Assembly: GCF_039673065.1 (NCBI RefSeq)
Contig: NZ_JBDJKW010000005.1
Coordinates: 124,001 to 188,000 of the forward strand
Reading direction: 5' to 3'
Length of the DNA stretch: 64,000 nt
Source: Allobosea sp039673065
GTDB lineage: Bacteria; Pseudomonadota; Alphaproteobacteria; Rhizobiales; Beijerinckiaceae
In this document: in pieces, positions 36,348-45,110 of the stretch
Numbering within the stretch: the first letter of the stretch is position 1
How the letters are laid out: each line of letters opens with the position of its first letter
Notes under the pieces: model-generated
Database searches by the model: none
Seen by the model: the letters and a program-made list of their open reading frames with translations, nothing else
Told to the model about the DNA's origin: nothing
Translations under genes and position numbers: made by a program

Positions 36348-38126
36348 TCAGCGTAGCGGCCAGACCCAGAGGATCAGCGGCACCGCGAGCAGGATCACCA
36401 GCAGCGAGAGCGGCGCGCCCAGCCGGGCATAATCGCCGAAGCGATAGCCGCCGGGGCCCATCACCAGCGTGTTGCACTGGTGACCGATCGGCGTGAGGAA
36501 ATCGCAGGCCGCGCCGATCGCCACCGCCATCAGGAAGGCGTCCGGCCGGTAGCCGAGCGATGTGGCGAAGCCGGCGCCGATCGGCGCCATCACCAGCACC
36601 GTCGCCGCGTTGTTGAGGAAGGGCGTCACTGCCATGGCGGCGATCAGGATCAACCCGACCGCGCCCCAGCCCGGCAGCCCGGCGCCCGCCTGCGCCAGCC
36701 AGCCGGCGAAGAGATCGGTGGTGCCGGTCGCCCGCAGGCTGTCCGAGACCGGGATCAGCGCCGCCAGCATGACGAGGATCGGCGCCTCGACGGATTCGTA
36801 GGCGTCGCGCAGAGACAGCGCCCGCGTCGCCAGCAGCAGGACGGCTGCCGCGAAGAAGGCGATCGCCACCGGCACGAGGCCGAGCGCCACCACGGCGACC
36901 GTCGCGACGACGATGGTGCCGGTGATCAGCCGCCGGCGCGTGCTGCCCAGCGCCAGGCTGCGCGAGGCGAGCGGCAGCAGGCCGAGTTCGCGCAGGCGCT
37001 CCGGCAGCGAGGCCTCGTCGCCACGCAGCAGCACCACGTCGCCGGCCCGCAGGCGGATATCGCGCAGGCGCTCGGTGAAGCGCTCGCCGGCGCGGCTGAT
37101 GCCGAGCAGGTTGACGCGATAGCGGGCGTGCAGATCGATCTCGGCCGCGCTGGCGCCCTCGAGGATCGAGCCCTGGGTGACGATGGCCTCGCCGGTGCGG
37201 ACGGGATCGATCGAGCCCTCGGCCTCGATCGGCCGGTCCTGGCCGACGAGTTCGAGCCCGCCCTCGGCAACGACGCGCTCCAGCGCCTTCGGGTCGCCGC
37301 GCAGCTGCAGCAGGTCGCCGGCATGCAGGCTGGCGTCCGGCAGGGGCGCACGGCGGCGCTCGCCCGAGCGCATGATGGCGACGACCTCGACGCCCCCGTC
37401 GACCAGCTTCTTCAGCCCGGCGACGGTGCGGCCCGAGACCGGCGCCTTCTCCGGGATGCGGGCCTCGGTGACGTAGTCCTTGATGTCGAGCGCCTCGTCG
37501 AGCGAGCGGGCGCCCTGGCGATCCTTGGGCAGCAGGCGATAGGCGACGCCGAGGAAGAGGCAGCCCGCCACCGCGATGCCGATGCCCACCGGCGTGAAGT
37601 CGAACATGGCGAAGGGCTCGCCGCCGAGCTCCTGCCGAACGCGCGAGACGATGACGTTGGGCGAGGTGCCGACCAGGGTGACGATGCCGCCGAGCAGCGA
37701 GGCGAAGGCCATCGGCATCAGGAAGACGGAGGGCGACTTCCCGTCGCGGCGCGCCAGCTGGTAGGCGATCGGCAGCATCATCGCCAGCGCGCCGATGTTC
37801 TTGATGATCGCCGACATGATCGCGACGGTGAAGACCAGCACGGTGACCTGGAGCTGAGTCGAGCGCAGCGAGGGCGCGATGCGTCCCAGCGCGCTCTCGA
37901 CCAGGCCCGAGCGCGCCACCGCGGCGCTGACGATCAGCGCGCTGGCGACGATGATGACGATGTCGTCGGAGAAGCCCTTGAAGGCGTCCTGCGCCGGGAT
38001 GACGCCGATGACGATACCGACCAGCAGCGAGATCAGCGCCACCACGTCGTAGCGCAGCCTGCCCCAGAGAAAGGCGCCCATCATGGCGCAGACCAGAGCG
38101 CAGGAGAGGATCTGGGGAAGCGTCAT
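36348..38126 (-). CDS. SLC13-family permease with paired RCK_C (TrkA_C) domains
   Basis: This 592-residue inner-membrane carrier has an N-terminal half with about five helices (FSDDIVIIVASALIVSAAVA, then VTVLVFTVAIMSAIIKNIGA, with the SxxxTP-like GTSPNVI), a central soluble region (about 205-395) with two TrkA_C ligand-binding domains (EKAPVSGRTVAGLKKLVDGG, then GASAAEIDLHARYRVNLLG), and a C-terminal half ending TPFLNNAATVLVMAP and CDFLTPIGHQCNTLV. The family transports anions such as sulfate or dicarboxylates. Neighbouring cysK makes sulfate tempting, but that is only an inference. It lies 40 bp after corA. Confidence 0.88.
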   Translation of the reverse strand: MTLPQILSCALVCAMMGAFLWGRLRYDVVALISLLVGIVIGVIPAQDAFKGFSDDIVIIVASALIVSAAVARSGLVESALGRIAPSLRSTQLQVTVLVFTVAIMSAIIKNIGALAMMLPIAYQLARRDGKSPSVFLMPMAFASLLGGIVTLVGTSPNVIVSRVRQELGGEPFAMFDFTPVGIGIAVAGCLFLGVAYRLLPKDRQGARSLDEALDIKDYVTEARIPEKAPVSGRTVAGLKKLVDGGVEVVAIMRSGERRRAPLPDASLHAGDLLQLRGDPKALERVVAEGGLELVGQDRPIEAEGSIDPVRTGEAIVTQGSILEGASAAEIDLHARYRVNLLGISRAGERFTERLRDIRLRAGDVVLLRGDEASLPERLRELGLLPLASRSLALGSTRRRLITGTIVVATVAVVALGLVPVAIAFFAAAVLLLATRALSLRDAYESVEAPILVMLAALIPVSDSLRATGTTDLFAGWLAQAGAGLPGWGAVGLILIAAMAVTPFLNNAATVLVMAPIGAGFATSLGYRPDAFLMAVAIGAACDFLTPIGHQCNTLVMGPGGYRFGDYARLGAPLSLLVILLAVPLILWVWPLR

Positions 38127-38166
38127 GGAAGCCCGTTCGTCGCAAGCATGGCCGGCCGCGCCCCGC

Positions 38167-39156
38167 CTACAGCCACTTCTTCCATCTGAAGAACAGATAG
38201 GGAAGCACCGCACACAGCACCATCAGCCCGAGCGCCATCGGGTAGCCGAGGCTCCAGTCCAACTCCGGCATCGCCTTGAAGTTCATGCCGTAGATCGAGG
38301 CGATCAGGGTCGGCGGCATCAGCGCCACCGAGACGACCGAGAAAAGCTTGATGATCTTGTTCTGCTCGATGCTGACGAGGCCGAGCGTGGCGTCGAGCAT
38401 GAACTGCAGCTTGTTGGAGAGGAAGGCCGCATGCTGCTCGATCGCCTGCACGTCGCGCAGCGCCACGCGCCATTCGGCGACGGCGCCGGCCTCCGGCTTC
38501 TTCGGCTTGGGATAGGCGGCCGACAGGAACAGCAGCACCCGCTCGACCGAGACCATGCTCTCGCGCACATTGGAGATGATGTGCTCGTGCTGGCCGATGC
38601 GCTGGATCACGCCCTGATAGGCGCCGCCCTGCTCGACATCGCGGGCGCGGCCGGCGAAGAGCCGGCGCGAGGCGGTGTCGATCTCGTCGCCGACGCCGCG
38701 CAGCACCTCGGCCGCACGGTCGCCGATCGCCTCGATCAGCCCGGCGATCACCGCCTGCGGCACCAGCCCGCAGCCGCCGGGCTTGGCGGCGCGGTTGGCG
38801 AAAATGCGGAAGGCGCCCGGCTCGTCATAGCGCACCGTGACCAGCGCCTGCGGCGTCAGGATGAAGGTGACGTCGGCGAGCTTGGGCACGATGGTGTCCG
38901 ACTGGCAGATCACCCGCGCCGTCATGTAATGGGCGCCGCCCTCGGTGTAGATCAGCTCCGAGGGCTCGAGGTCGCGCATCTCCTCCCGCGTCGGGATGGC
39001 GATGCCGAGATGCGCCTCGATCTTGGCGTCCTCCTCGGGCGTCGGCGCGACGAGGTCGATCCAGATCGCGCCCTCGGGGATGGGCGCGTCGGCTGCGAGG
39101 CCGCCATGGGCGAGCCGGTCTCCATGCTCGGGGCAGATCCGGTGAATCAGCAGCAT
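38167..39156 (-). CDS. corA: Magnesium/cobalt transporter CorA family
   Basis: CorA pentamers admit Mg2+ and Co2+ (ZntB relatives move Zn2+). The 329-residue protein has a large cytoplasmic funnel (about 1-265) with a long helix through QHEHIISNVRESMVSVERVL, then TM1 (LFSVVSVALMPPTLIASI) directly followed by the signature YGMNF, and TM2 near the C-terminus ending RWKKWL. The GMN motif is intact. It is followed by the SLC13 permease gene after 40 bp on the same strand, so they may share a transcript. Confidence 0.92.
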   Translation of the reverse strand: MLLIHRICPEHGDRLAHGGLAADAPIPEGAIWIDLVAPTPEEDAKIEAHLGIAIPTREEMRDLEPSELIYTEGGAHYMTARVICQSDTIVPKLADVTFILTPQALVTVRYDEPGAFRIFANRAAKPGGCGLVPQAVIAGLIEAIGDRAAEVLRGVGDEIDTASRRLFAGRARDVEQGGAYQGVIQRIGQHEHIISNVRESMVSVERVLLFLSAAYPKPKKPEAGAVAEWRVALRDVQAIEQHAAFLSNKLQFMLDATLGLVSIEQNKIIKLFSVVSVALMPPTLIASIYGMNFKAMPELDWSLGYPMALGLMVLCAVLPYLFFRWKKWL

Positions 39157-39248
39157 GGCGGTCCCGTTCCGGCGGCAGCGCGCACAAAAACGCCGAAGCG
39201 GCGCGCGCTGTCAAACCCTCCGGCGCCGTCCCGCCATGGCGACGGGGA

Positions 39249-40109
39249 CTAGAAGCCGCCCTTGACGCCCTGCGGCGGCAGATCGTCCTCCGGCACGAAG
39301 AAATCCGGCATCAGCGGCACCGACGGGTCGACGCGGTAGGGCGTGAAGTCGGTGACGCCCTCGCCGGCCATGAAGCTGTCGTCGATCAGGAACTGGCCCG
39401 AGAAGGCGCGGGCGGGCTTGTTGAAGACCATCCGGGCGGCCTCGGCCAGCATCTGCGGCGTGCGGCTGGCCTGCACCATCTTCTCGCCGCCGAGCAGGTT
39501 GCGCACCGCCGCCGTCGCGACCGTGCTGCGCGGCCAGAGCGCGTTGACCGCGATGCCCTTCGGCGCGAGCTCGCCGGACAGGCCGAGCACGCACAGGCTC
39601 ATGCCATATTTCGCGATGCTGTAGGCCAGATGCGGCGCGAACCAGCGCGTCTTCATGTCGAGCGGCGGCGACAGCATCAGGATATGCGGGTTCTGCGCCT
39701 TCTCGAGATGCGGGATGGCGTATTTCGAGACCATGAAGGTGCCGCGCGTGTTGATCTGCTGCATCAGATCGAAGCGCTTCATGTCGGTCGTCTGCGTGTT
39801 GGTCAGCGAGATCGCGCTGGCGTTGTTCACGACGATGTCGATGCCGCCGAAGGTCTCCGCCGTCCTGGCGATCGCCTCGGCGACGCTCTGCTCCTCGCGC
39901 ACGTCGACGACCAGCGGCAGGCATTGTCCGCCAGCCGCCTCGATCTCGGCGGCGGCGGTGTAGATCGTCCCCTCGAGCTTGGGATGCGGCTCGGCCGTCT
40001 TGGCGGCGATGGTGACGTTGGCGCCGTCGCGGGCGGCACGCACCGCGATGGCGAGCCCGATCCCGCGCGAGCCGCCGGTGATGAAGAGCGTCTTGCCCTT
40101 GAGCGACAT
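39249..40109 (-). CDS. SDR oxidoreductase, HSDL2-like
   Basis: This 286-residue NAD(P)-dependent short-chain dehydrogenase has the cofactor motif TGGSRGIG at residues 12-19, NNAS at the end of strand 4, and the catalytic YSIAK pair. The segment AAKTAEPHPKLEGTIYTAA is characteristic of the hydroxysteroid dehydrogenase-like protein 2 (HSDL2/SDR13C) group, whose substrate in bacteria is unknown but may be a lipid. The ATG at 40109 is preceded by GGAGG. It follows another SDR gene on the same strand by 34 bp, forming a two-gene unit. Confidence 0.88.
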   Translation of the reverse strand: MSLKGKTLFITGGSRGIGLAIAVRAARDGANVTIAAKTAEPHPKLEGTIYTAAAEIEAAGGQCLPLVVDVREEQSVAEAIARTAETFGGIDIVVNNASAISLTNTQTTDMKRFDLMQQINTRGTFMVSKYAIPHLEKAQNPHILMLSPPLDMKTRWFAPHLAYSIAKYGMSLCVLGLSGELAPKGIAVNALWPRSTVATAAVRNLLGGEKMVQASRTPQMLAEAARMVFNKPARAFSGQFLIDDSFMAGEGVTDFTPYRVDPSVPLMPDFFVPEDDLPPQGVKGGF

Positions 40110-40143
40110 GGTGGTCTCCTCCCTGTTGTGTCCTTTTGGCCCC

Positions 40144-40989
40144 TCAGCCGTGCAGCGCGAAGCGCCCGGGCCGGGATCCGTCCGCATCGGTGAAGCCGTA
40201 GAGCCGCGCCAGATCGGCGACCGCCAGCACCTGCCCGGCATGGCGCGCCACCTGCGGATCGGCGGCCAGCGCCGCGACCGCGCGCCCGGCATAGAGCGGC
40301 GTCTCGGTGGCGAGGTCGGCGAGCCCCGCCTCGCGGACGCGCTCGGTCAGGACATGGCCCGGCGACAGGCCGAGCGCCGTGACGCCATGCGGCGAGAGTT
40401 CCGCCGCCATGGCGAGCGTCAGCCGGTTCGCCGCGGCCTTGGCGAGATCGTAGAAGACGTCGCCGAGATAGCCTTCCTGCGTGTCGAAGCCGAGCGTGAC
40501 GAACAGCCCAGCGCCGAGCCGCACCATGGCCGGCGCGACCGAGCGGGCCAGCAGCAGCTGCGCATAGACGCCGCTCTCGTGCACCGTGCCGAAGCGCGCG
40601 GCGGGGCGCCGCCAGAACGGCGTGCCGAAGCCGGAGCCGTCGCGATAGCGCTCGCCGTCATAGCCCTCATTGCCGCCCCAGACGGCGCAGACCACGCAGT
40701 CGAGCCGGCCGAAGCGCCTGAGCGCCCAGGCGGTGAGCTGGTCGACCTCGCGCTCGCTGGTGTGGTCGCAGCGATAGGGATGGCCCGAGCCGCCGGCGGC
40801 CTCGACCTCGCGCGCCGCATCCTCGATGCTCTCCAGGCGCTGCTCGGTGCGCGGCCCGGCCTCGCTGGAGCGGCCGCTGACGATCACCGTCGCGCCCGCT
40901 TCGCCCAGCGCCCGCGCCACGCCGCGCCCGACACCGCGCGAGGCACCGGCGACGAGGCAGACGCGGCCCGAAAGCGCAGGTTCGGTCAT
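40144..40989 (-). CDS. SDR oxidoreductase, DHRS1-like
   Basis: This 281-residue short-chain dehydrogenase starts SGRVCLVAGASRGVGRG, giving the GASRGVG cofactor loop, and has the catalytic YDLAKAA pair. The layout, including the LGFDTQEGYLGDVFYD stretch before the catalytic Tyr, resembles the DHRS1 (SDR19C) group. The substrate is not known. It is first in a two-gene unit with the HSDL2-like SDR and diverges from the methyltransferase gene; the acyl-CoA dehydrogenase nearby hints at lipid metabolism. Confidence 0.87.
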   Translation of the reverse strand: MTEPALSGRVCLVAGASRGVGRGVARALGEAGATVIVSGRSSEAGPRTEQRLESIEDAAREVEAAGGSGHPYRCDHTSEREVDQLTAWALRRFGRLDCVVCAVWGGNEGYDGERYRDGSGFGTPFWRRPAARFGTVHESGVYAQLLLARSVAPAMVRLGAGLFVTLGFDTQEGYLGDVFYDLAKAAANRLTLAMAAELSPHGVTALGLSPGHVLTERVREAGLADLATETPLYAGRAVAALAADPQVARHAGQVLAVADLARLYGFTDADGSRPGRFALHG

Positions 40990-41096
40990 GGTCGCCCGCC
41001 CGGCCGGCCACGGCGGTCGCCACGAGGTCGCTTCGGGGGTTCCGCGCGGCAGCGGCCCGCGCTAGAAGCCCCGTCCCCCGCAACCGGAGAAAGACG

Positions 41097-41885
41097 ATGG
41101 ACGCCAACGACGTCGCGGCCTGCTGGGAGGCCAATGCCGAGGTGTGGACGCGCCATGCGCGCGCCGGCTACGACCTGTACAGGGACGCCCAGAACACGCC
41201 CGCCTTCTTCGCCCATCTGCCGCCGGTCGCCGGGCTGGAAGGCCTCGACATCGGCTGCGGCGAAGGCGGCAACACCCGCAAGCTGGCGCAGGCCGGCGCC
41301 CGGATGAGCGCGATCGACGTGGCGCCGACCTTCATCCGCCATGCGCGGGAGGCCGAGGAGGCGCAGCCGCTCGGCATCGCCTACCAGGTCGCGGACGCGA
41401 TGGCGCTGCCCTTCCCCGCGGCACACTTCGATTTCGCCACCGCCTTCATGTCGCTGATGGACGTTCCCGGGCCCGAGCGCGCCGTGTCCGAAGCGCTGCG
41501 CGTGCTGAAGCCCGGCGGCTTCCTGCAGTTCTCGATCCTGCATCCCTGCTTCGCCACGCCCGGGCGACAGGTGGTGCGCGATGCCGAGGGCCGCACCACC
41601 GCCATCGAGGTGCGCGCCTATTTCGACCTGACGGATGGCGAGGTCGAGACTTGGCGCTTCGGCGCGGCGCCGGCCGAGGAGAAGGCGCGCGTGGCGCCCT
41701 TCCGCGTGCCGCGCTTCCACCGCACGCTCAGCGCCTGGCTCAACCTGCTGATCGCCGCCGGCTTCGTCATCGAGCACCTGCACGAACCGGGCTGCGACGC
41801 CGAGACGGCGCGGCGCCTGCCCTATCTCGACGACACGCGCGTGGCGCCGCTGTTCCTGCACGTCAGGGTACGCAAGCCGGCCTGA
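41097..41885 (+). CDS. Class I SAM-dependent methyltransferase
   Basis: This 262-residue protein is a Methyltransf_11-type enzyme. The SAM-binding motif I is LEGLDIGCGEGGNTRKLA near residues 47-64, motif II is MSAIDVAPTFI, and the post-motif region EALRVLKPGGFLQFSI is typical of small-molecule or lipid methyltransferases. The acceptor is unknown. GGAGAAAG precedes the ATG. It diverges from the DHRS1-like gene and is convergent with the acyl-CoA dehydrogenase gene. Confidence 0.88.
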   Translation: MDANDVAACWEANAEVWTRHARAGYDLYRDAQNTPAFFAHLPPVAGLEGLDIGCGEGGNTRKLAQAGARMSAIDVAPTFIRHAREAEEAQPLGIAYQVADAMALPFPAAHFDFATAFMSLMDVPGPERAVSEALRVLKPGGFLQFSILHPCFATPGRQVVRDAEGRTTAIEVRAYFDLTDGEVETWRFGAAPAEEKARVAPFRVPRFHRTLSAWLNLLIAAGFVIEHLHEPGCDAETARRLPYLDDTRVAPLFLHVRVRKPA

Positions 41886-41908
41886 CCGAGCGGGCGCGGC
41901 CCGGCGGC

Positions 41909-43684
41909 TCACGCGGCGAAGACCGCCGCGGCGTCGGCGACGGCGCCCGCCCCCTCGGTGACCGCCAGCTCCAGCGCCGGCGCCTCGGTGGCGAGATGCT
42001 CGGCATAGAAGCGCGCGGTGGCGATCGCGGCCGCAGCCTCGCCCTCGCCGCGCAGGCCGAGCGCCTTGCGGGCCAGCCCGGTGCCGCCCTGCGCCAGCGC
42101 GAACAGCTTGAGATAGGGCGTCGCGCCGGCGAGCACGCTCGCCTGGTCAGCGCCCATGGTCTTCAGCATCCACTGTGTCGCGCGCTCCAGCGCGTCGACC
42201 GCCGCGCCCAGCCTGTCGGCGGCATGGCCGAAGCCCGGCGTATTGGACTCGCGCAGCGCCTCGACGGCCTCGCGCATCTCGCCGATCAGCGCGGCGACCG
42301 CGGCACCGCCGGAAAGCGGCAGCTTGCGCAGCACGAGGTCGATGGCCTGGATGCCATTGGTGCCCTCGTAGATCGGGGCGATGCGGGCGTCGCGCAGATG
42401 CTGGGCGGCGCCGGTCTCCTCGACATAGCCCATGCCGCCATGGACCTGCACGCCGGTGGAGGCGACCTCGACGCCGATATCGGTGGCATAGGCCTTGGCG
42501 ACCGGCGTCAGGATCGCGGCGCGCTCGGAGGCCGCCTTGCGCCGGCCCTCGTCGCTCTCGCGATGGGCCCGGTCGAGGCTGGCGGCGAGCAGCATGGTCA
42601 GGGCACGCGCACCTTGGGTCTTGGCGCGCATCTCCATCAGCATGCGGCGGATGTCGGGATGCACGATGATCGGGCTCATGGCGGCGCCCTTGGGCGCATC
42701 GAGCGCCGTGCCCTGCCTGCGCTCCTGCGCGAAGGCGAGCGCCTGCTGATAGGCGCGCTCGGCGATGGCGACGCCCTGCACCGCGACGTTGAGGCGGGCG
42801 TTGTTCATCATGGTGAACATGCAGGCGAGGCCGCGATTCTCCTCGCCGATCAGCCAGCCGATCGCGCCGCCCTCGTCGCCATAGCTCATCGCGCAGGTCG
42901 GCGAGGCGTGGATGCCGAGCTTGTGCTCGACGCCGGTGCAGCGCACGTCGTTGCGGGCGCCGAGCGAGCCGTCGGCGTTCACCAGATATTTCGGCACGAG
43001 GAAGAGCGAGATGCCGCGCGTGCCGGCCGGCGCCTCGGGCAGGCGCGCCAGCACGAGATGGACGATGTTCTCCGTCATCTCGTGATCGCCATAGGTGATG
43101 AAGATCTTCTGGCCGGAGATGCGGTAGGTGCCGTCGCCGGTGCGCTCGGCCTTGGCGCGCAGCGCGTTGAGGTCGGAGCCGGCCTGCGGCTCGGTCAGGT
43201 TCATCGTGCCCATCCACTCGCCGGAGACGAGGCGGGCGAGATAGGTCTGCTTGAGATAATCCGAGCCATGGGCGTTGAGCGCCTCGATGGCGCCGACCGT
43301 CAGCAGCGGGCCGAGCGCGAAGGCGAAGGCGGCCGAGTTCCACATCTCGGTGCAGGCCGATTGCACCAGCGTCGGCAGGCCCTGCCCGCCATAGGCCTCA
43401 GGCGCCGGCAGCGCGTTCCAGCCGCCCTCGGCCCAGGCGTGATAGGCCTCCTTCCAGCCCGGCGGCGTGACGACGACACCGTCCTTCAGGGCCGAGCCGT
43501 GCCGGTCGCCGATCGCGTTGAGCGGCGCCAGCACGTCGCCGGCGAACTTCGCCGCCTCCTCGACCACCGCCTCGGTGACGCCGTCGGCGAGCTCGGGCGT
43601 CAGCCCGTCCTCGATCAGCGCGTCGAGCCCCGCGACATGGCGCATGGTGGCGAGAATGTCCTCGACGGGGGCGCGATACGACAT
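41909..43684 (-). CDS. Long acyl-CoA dehydrogenase with extra C-terminal domain
   Basis: This flavoenzyme introduces the alpha-beta double bond into acyl-CoA thioesters and passes electrons to ETF. The 591-residue length exceeds the usual 380-400 and matches the DmdC-type/AidB-like group with an added C-terminal helical domain. Visible motifs are MGTMNLTEPQAGSDLNALRA (FAD/acyl site), GGMGYVEETGAAQHLRDARI, and the catalytic glutamate in APIYEGTNGIQAIDL. The ATG follows GTGGAG. The true acyl substrate is unknown. It diverges from tsaC. Confidence 0.93.
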   Translation of the reverse strand: MSYRAPVEDILATMRHVAGLDALIEDGLTPELADGVTEAVVEEAAKFAGDVLAPLNAIGDRHGSALKDGVVVTPPGWKEAYHAWAEGGWNALPAPEAYGGQGLPTLVQSACTEMWNSAAFAFALGPLLTVGAIEALNAHGSDYLKQTYLARLVSGEWMGTMNLTEPQAGSDLNALRAKAERTGDGTYRISGQKIFITYGDHEMTENIVHLVLARLPEAPAGTRGISLFLVPKYLVNADGSLGARNDVRCTGVEHKLGIHASPTCAMSYGDEGGAIGWLIGEENRGLACMFTMMNNARLNVAVQGVAIAERAYQQALAFAQERRQGTALDAPKGAAMSPIIVHPDIRRMLMEMRAKTQGARALTMLLAASLDRAHRESDEGRRKAASERAAILTPVAKAYATDIGVEVASTGVQVHGGMGYVEETGAAQHLRDARIAPIYEGTNGIQAIDLVLRKLPLSGGAAVAALIGEMREAVEALRESNTPGFGHAADRLGAAVDALERATQWMLKTMGADQASVLAGATPYLKLFALAQGGTGLARKALGLRGEGEAAAAIATARFYAEHLATEAPALELAVTEGAGAVADAAAVFAA

Positions 43685-43736
43685 GGCGGTCTCCACTCGA
43701 CACCCGCGAAATCGCGGGCTTCAGGCATGGCTGCGT

Positions 43737-43766
43737 TTGACGGCGATGTTAACGACGAACTATGCG
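43737..43766 (+). promoter_or_regulatory. Predicted sigma-70 type promoter of tsaC
   Basis: TTGACG (43737-43742), 18 bp, then TATGCG (43761-43766) lies 79 bp before the tsaC start in the divergent interval with the acyl-CoA dehydrogenase gene. A small hairpin CCCGCG-AAAT-CGCGGG at 43703-43718 lies in the leader of the opposite gene. Confidence 0.45.
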
Positions 43767-43845
43767 CTTCGCCATGCACCCTAGGACGCATGCCGCCTGG
43801 GCAGTTTGAGAGTTCACATATGAACAATCAAGAGCGAGCCTGACG

Positions 43846-44817
43846 ATGCCGCGCCACACCCGCCTGCTCGGCGCCGACGCGGCGGCGATCGCCGAGGCCG
43901 CCGCGCTGCTGCGCGAAGGCGGCCTGGTCGGCCTGCCGACCGAGACCGTCTACGGGCTCGCCGCCGACGCGACCGACGGCCGCGCCGTCGCCGCCATCTA
44001 CGAGGCCAAGGGCCGGCCGCATTTCAACCCGCTGATCGCCCATCTTCCCGACACCGAGAGCGCGCTGCGCGAGGGCCGTTTCGACGCCGACGCGCAGGCG
44101 CTGGCGCAGGCCTTCTGGCCGGGGCCGCTGACGCTGGTCGTGCCTATCTCGGCGGCGTGCAGCGTCAGCGAGCTGGCACGTGCCGGGCTCGAGACGCTGG
44201 CGCTGCGCGTGCCAGCCCACCCAGTGGCGCAGGCCGTGCTCGCCGCGACCGGGCGGCCCGTCGCCGCCCCGTCGGCCAACCGCTCGGGCCGCATCAGCCC
44301 GACCAGTGCACAGCACGTCCTGGCCGACCTCGACGGCCGCATCGACGCGGTGCTCGACGCCGGGCCAACGGCGATCGGGGTGGAATCGACCATCGTCGCC
44401 TGCCTCGCCGACGGCCCGCGCCTGCTGCGCCATGGCGGCGTACCCCGCTCGGCGCTGGAAGCGGTGCTCGGCCGGCCGCTCGCCGTCGACGAGGAGGGCG
44501 GCGCCGCGCCGATCGCGCCGGGCCTGCTCGCCTCGCATTACGCGCCGGAGGCCCATATGCGCATCGACGCCGCAGCGCCCCTGCCCGGCGAGGCTTGGCT
44601 GGGCTTCGGCCCCGAGCCCGCCGGCGCGCCCCTGCCGGCGCTGGCGCGCAATCTCAGCCCCGCGGGCGATCTCGCCGAAGCCGCCGCCAACCTCTTCGCC
44701 TTCATGCGCGCCCTCGACGACGGCGCCCCGCAGGTCATCGCCGTCGCCCCCATTCCCGCCAGCGGCCTGGGCGACGCAATCAACGACCGCCTCCGCCGCG
44801 CCGCCGCCCCGCGGTAA
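43846..44817 (+). CDS. tsaC: Threonylcarbamoyl-AMP synthase (Sua5 type)
   Basis: This enzyme makes threonylcarbamoyl-AMP from threonine, bicarbonate and ATP for the t6A modification at position 37 of ANN-decoding tRNAs. The YrdC domain (about 10-200) shows GGLVGLPTETVYGLAADA, KGRPHFNPLIAH and the ATP-site region PSANRSGRISPTSA. A C-terminal Sua5 domain (about 215-323, APGLLASHYAPEA) makes it the longer Sua5 form. The length of 323 residues is normal. About 290 bp without a gene separate it from the downstream nuclease gene; the end of that gap carries a promoter. Confidence 0.95.
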   Translation: MPRHTRLLGADAAAIAEAAALLREGGLVGLPTETVYGLAADATDGRAVAAIYEAKGRPHFNPLIAHLPDTESALREGRFDADAQALAQAFWPGPLTLVVPISAACSVSELARAGLETLALRVPAHPVAQAVLAATGRPVAAPSANRSGRISPTSAQHVLADLDGRIDAVLDAGPTAIGVESTIVACLADGPRLLRHGGVPRSALEAVLGRPLAVDEEGGAAPIAPGLLASHYAPEAHMRIDAAAPLPGEAWLGFGPEPAGAPLPALARNLSPAGDLAEAAANLFAFMRALDDGAPQVIAVAPIPASGLGDAINDRLRRAAAPR

Positions 44818-45050
44818 GGGCGAGACCGCCGCGCAGCGAAACGAACTCCCTCGCGCGAAGCGGCGACGATGCCCTCCGAAGCAGGTGCCTGAGAGACTTC
44901 GGGCCTTCAACGCGTGTGTCGTCGCCGGCCGATAACGAAGAGTATTCCTCAGGCGCGCCTGCTTCGGCGGAACAAGTATTTCGTTGGATCCGGCCGAACC
45001 ACCTGTTGAATGACGCAAAGTCGCACGCTCCGATTTGGTGGGAAGAGCGG

Positions 45051-45080
45051 TTGAGAATTCATCCTGCGGATTGCTATGCT
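45051..45080 (+). promoter_or_regulatory. Predicted promoter of the orphan nuclease gene
   Basis: TTGAGA (45051-45056), 18 bp, then TATGCT (45075-45080) sits 30 bp before the ATG of the nuclease gene, with a GGGGGG tract between. The stretch is more AT-rich than its surroundings, in keeping with an imported gene that brought its own promoter. Confidence 0.5.
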
Positions 45081-45110
45081 CGCCGGAACAGTATCCGGGG
45101 GGATGTCACG

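Noticed and set aside
41144..43843. 899-codon open frame on the plus strand
   Set aside because: It covers the methyltransferase gene in another frame and the acyl-CoA dehydrogenase gene antisense. No family signal is present, and both real genes have clear motifs and ribosome sites.
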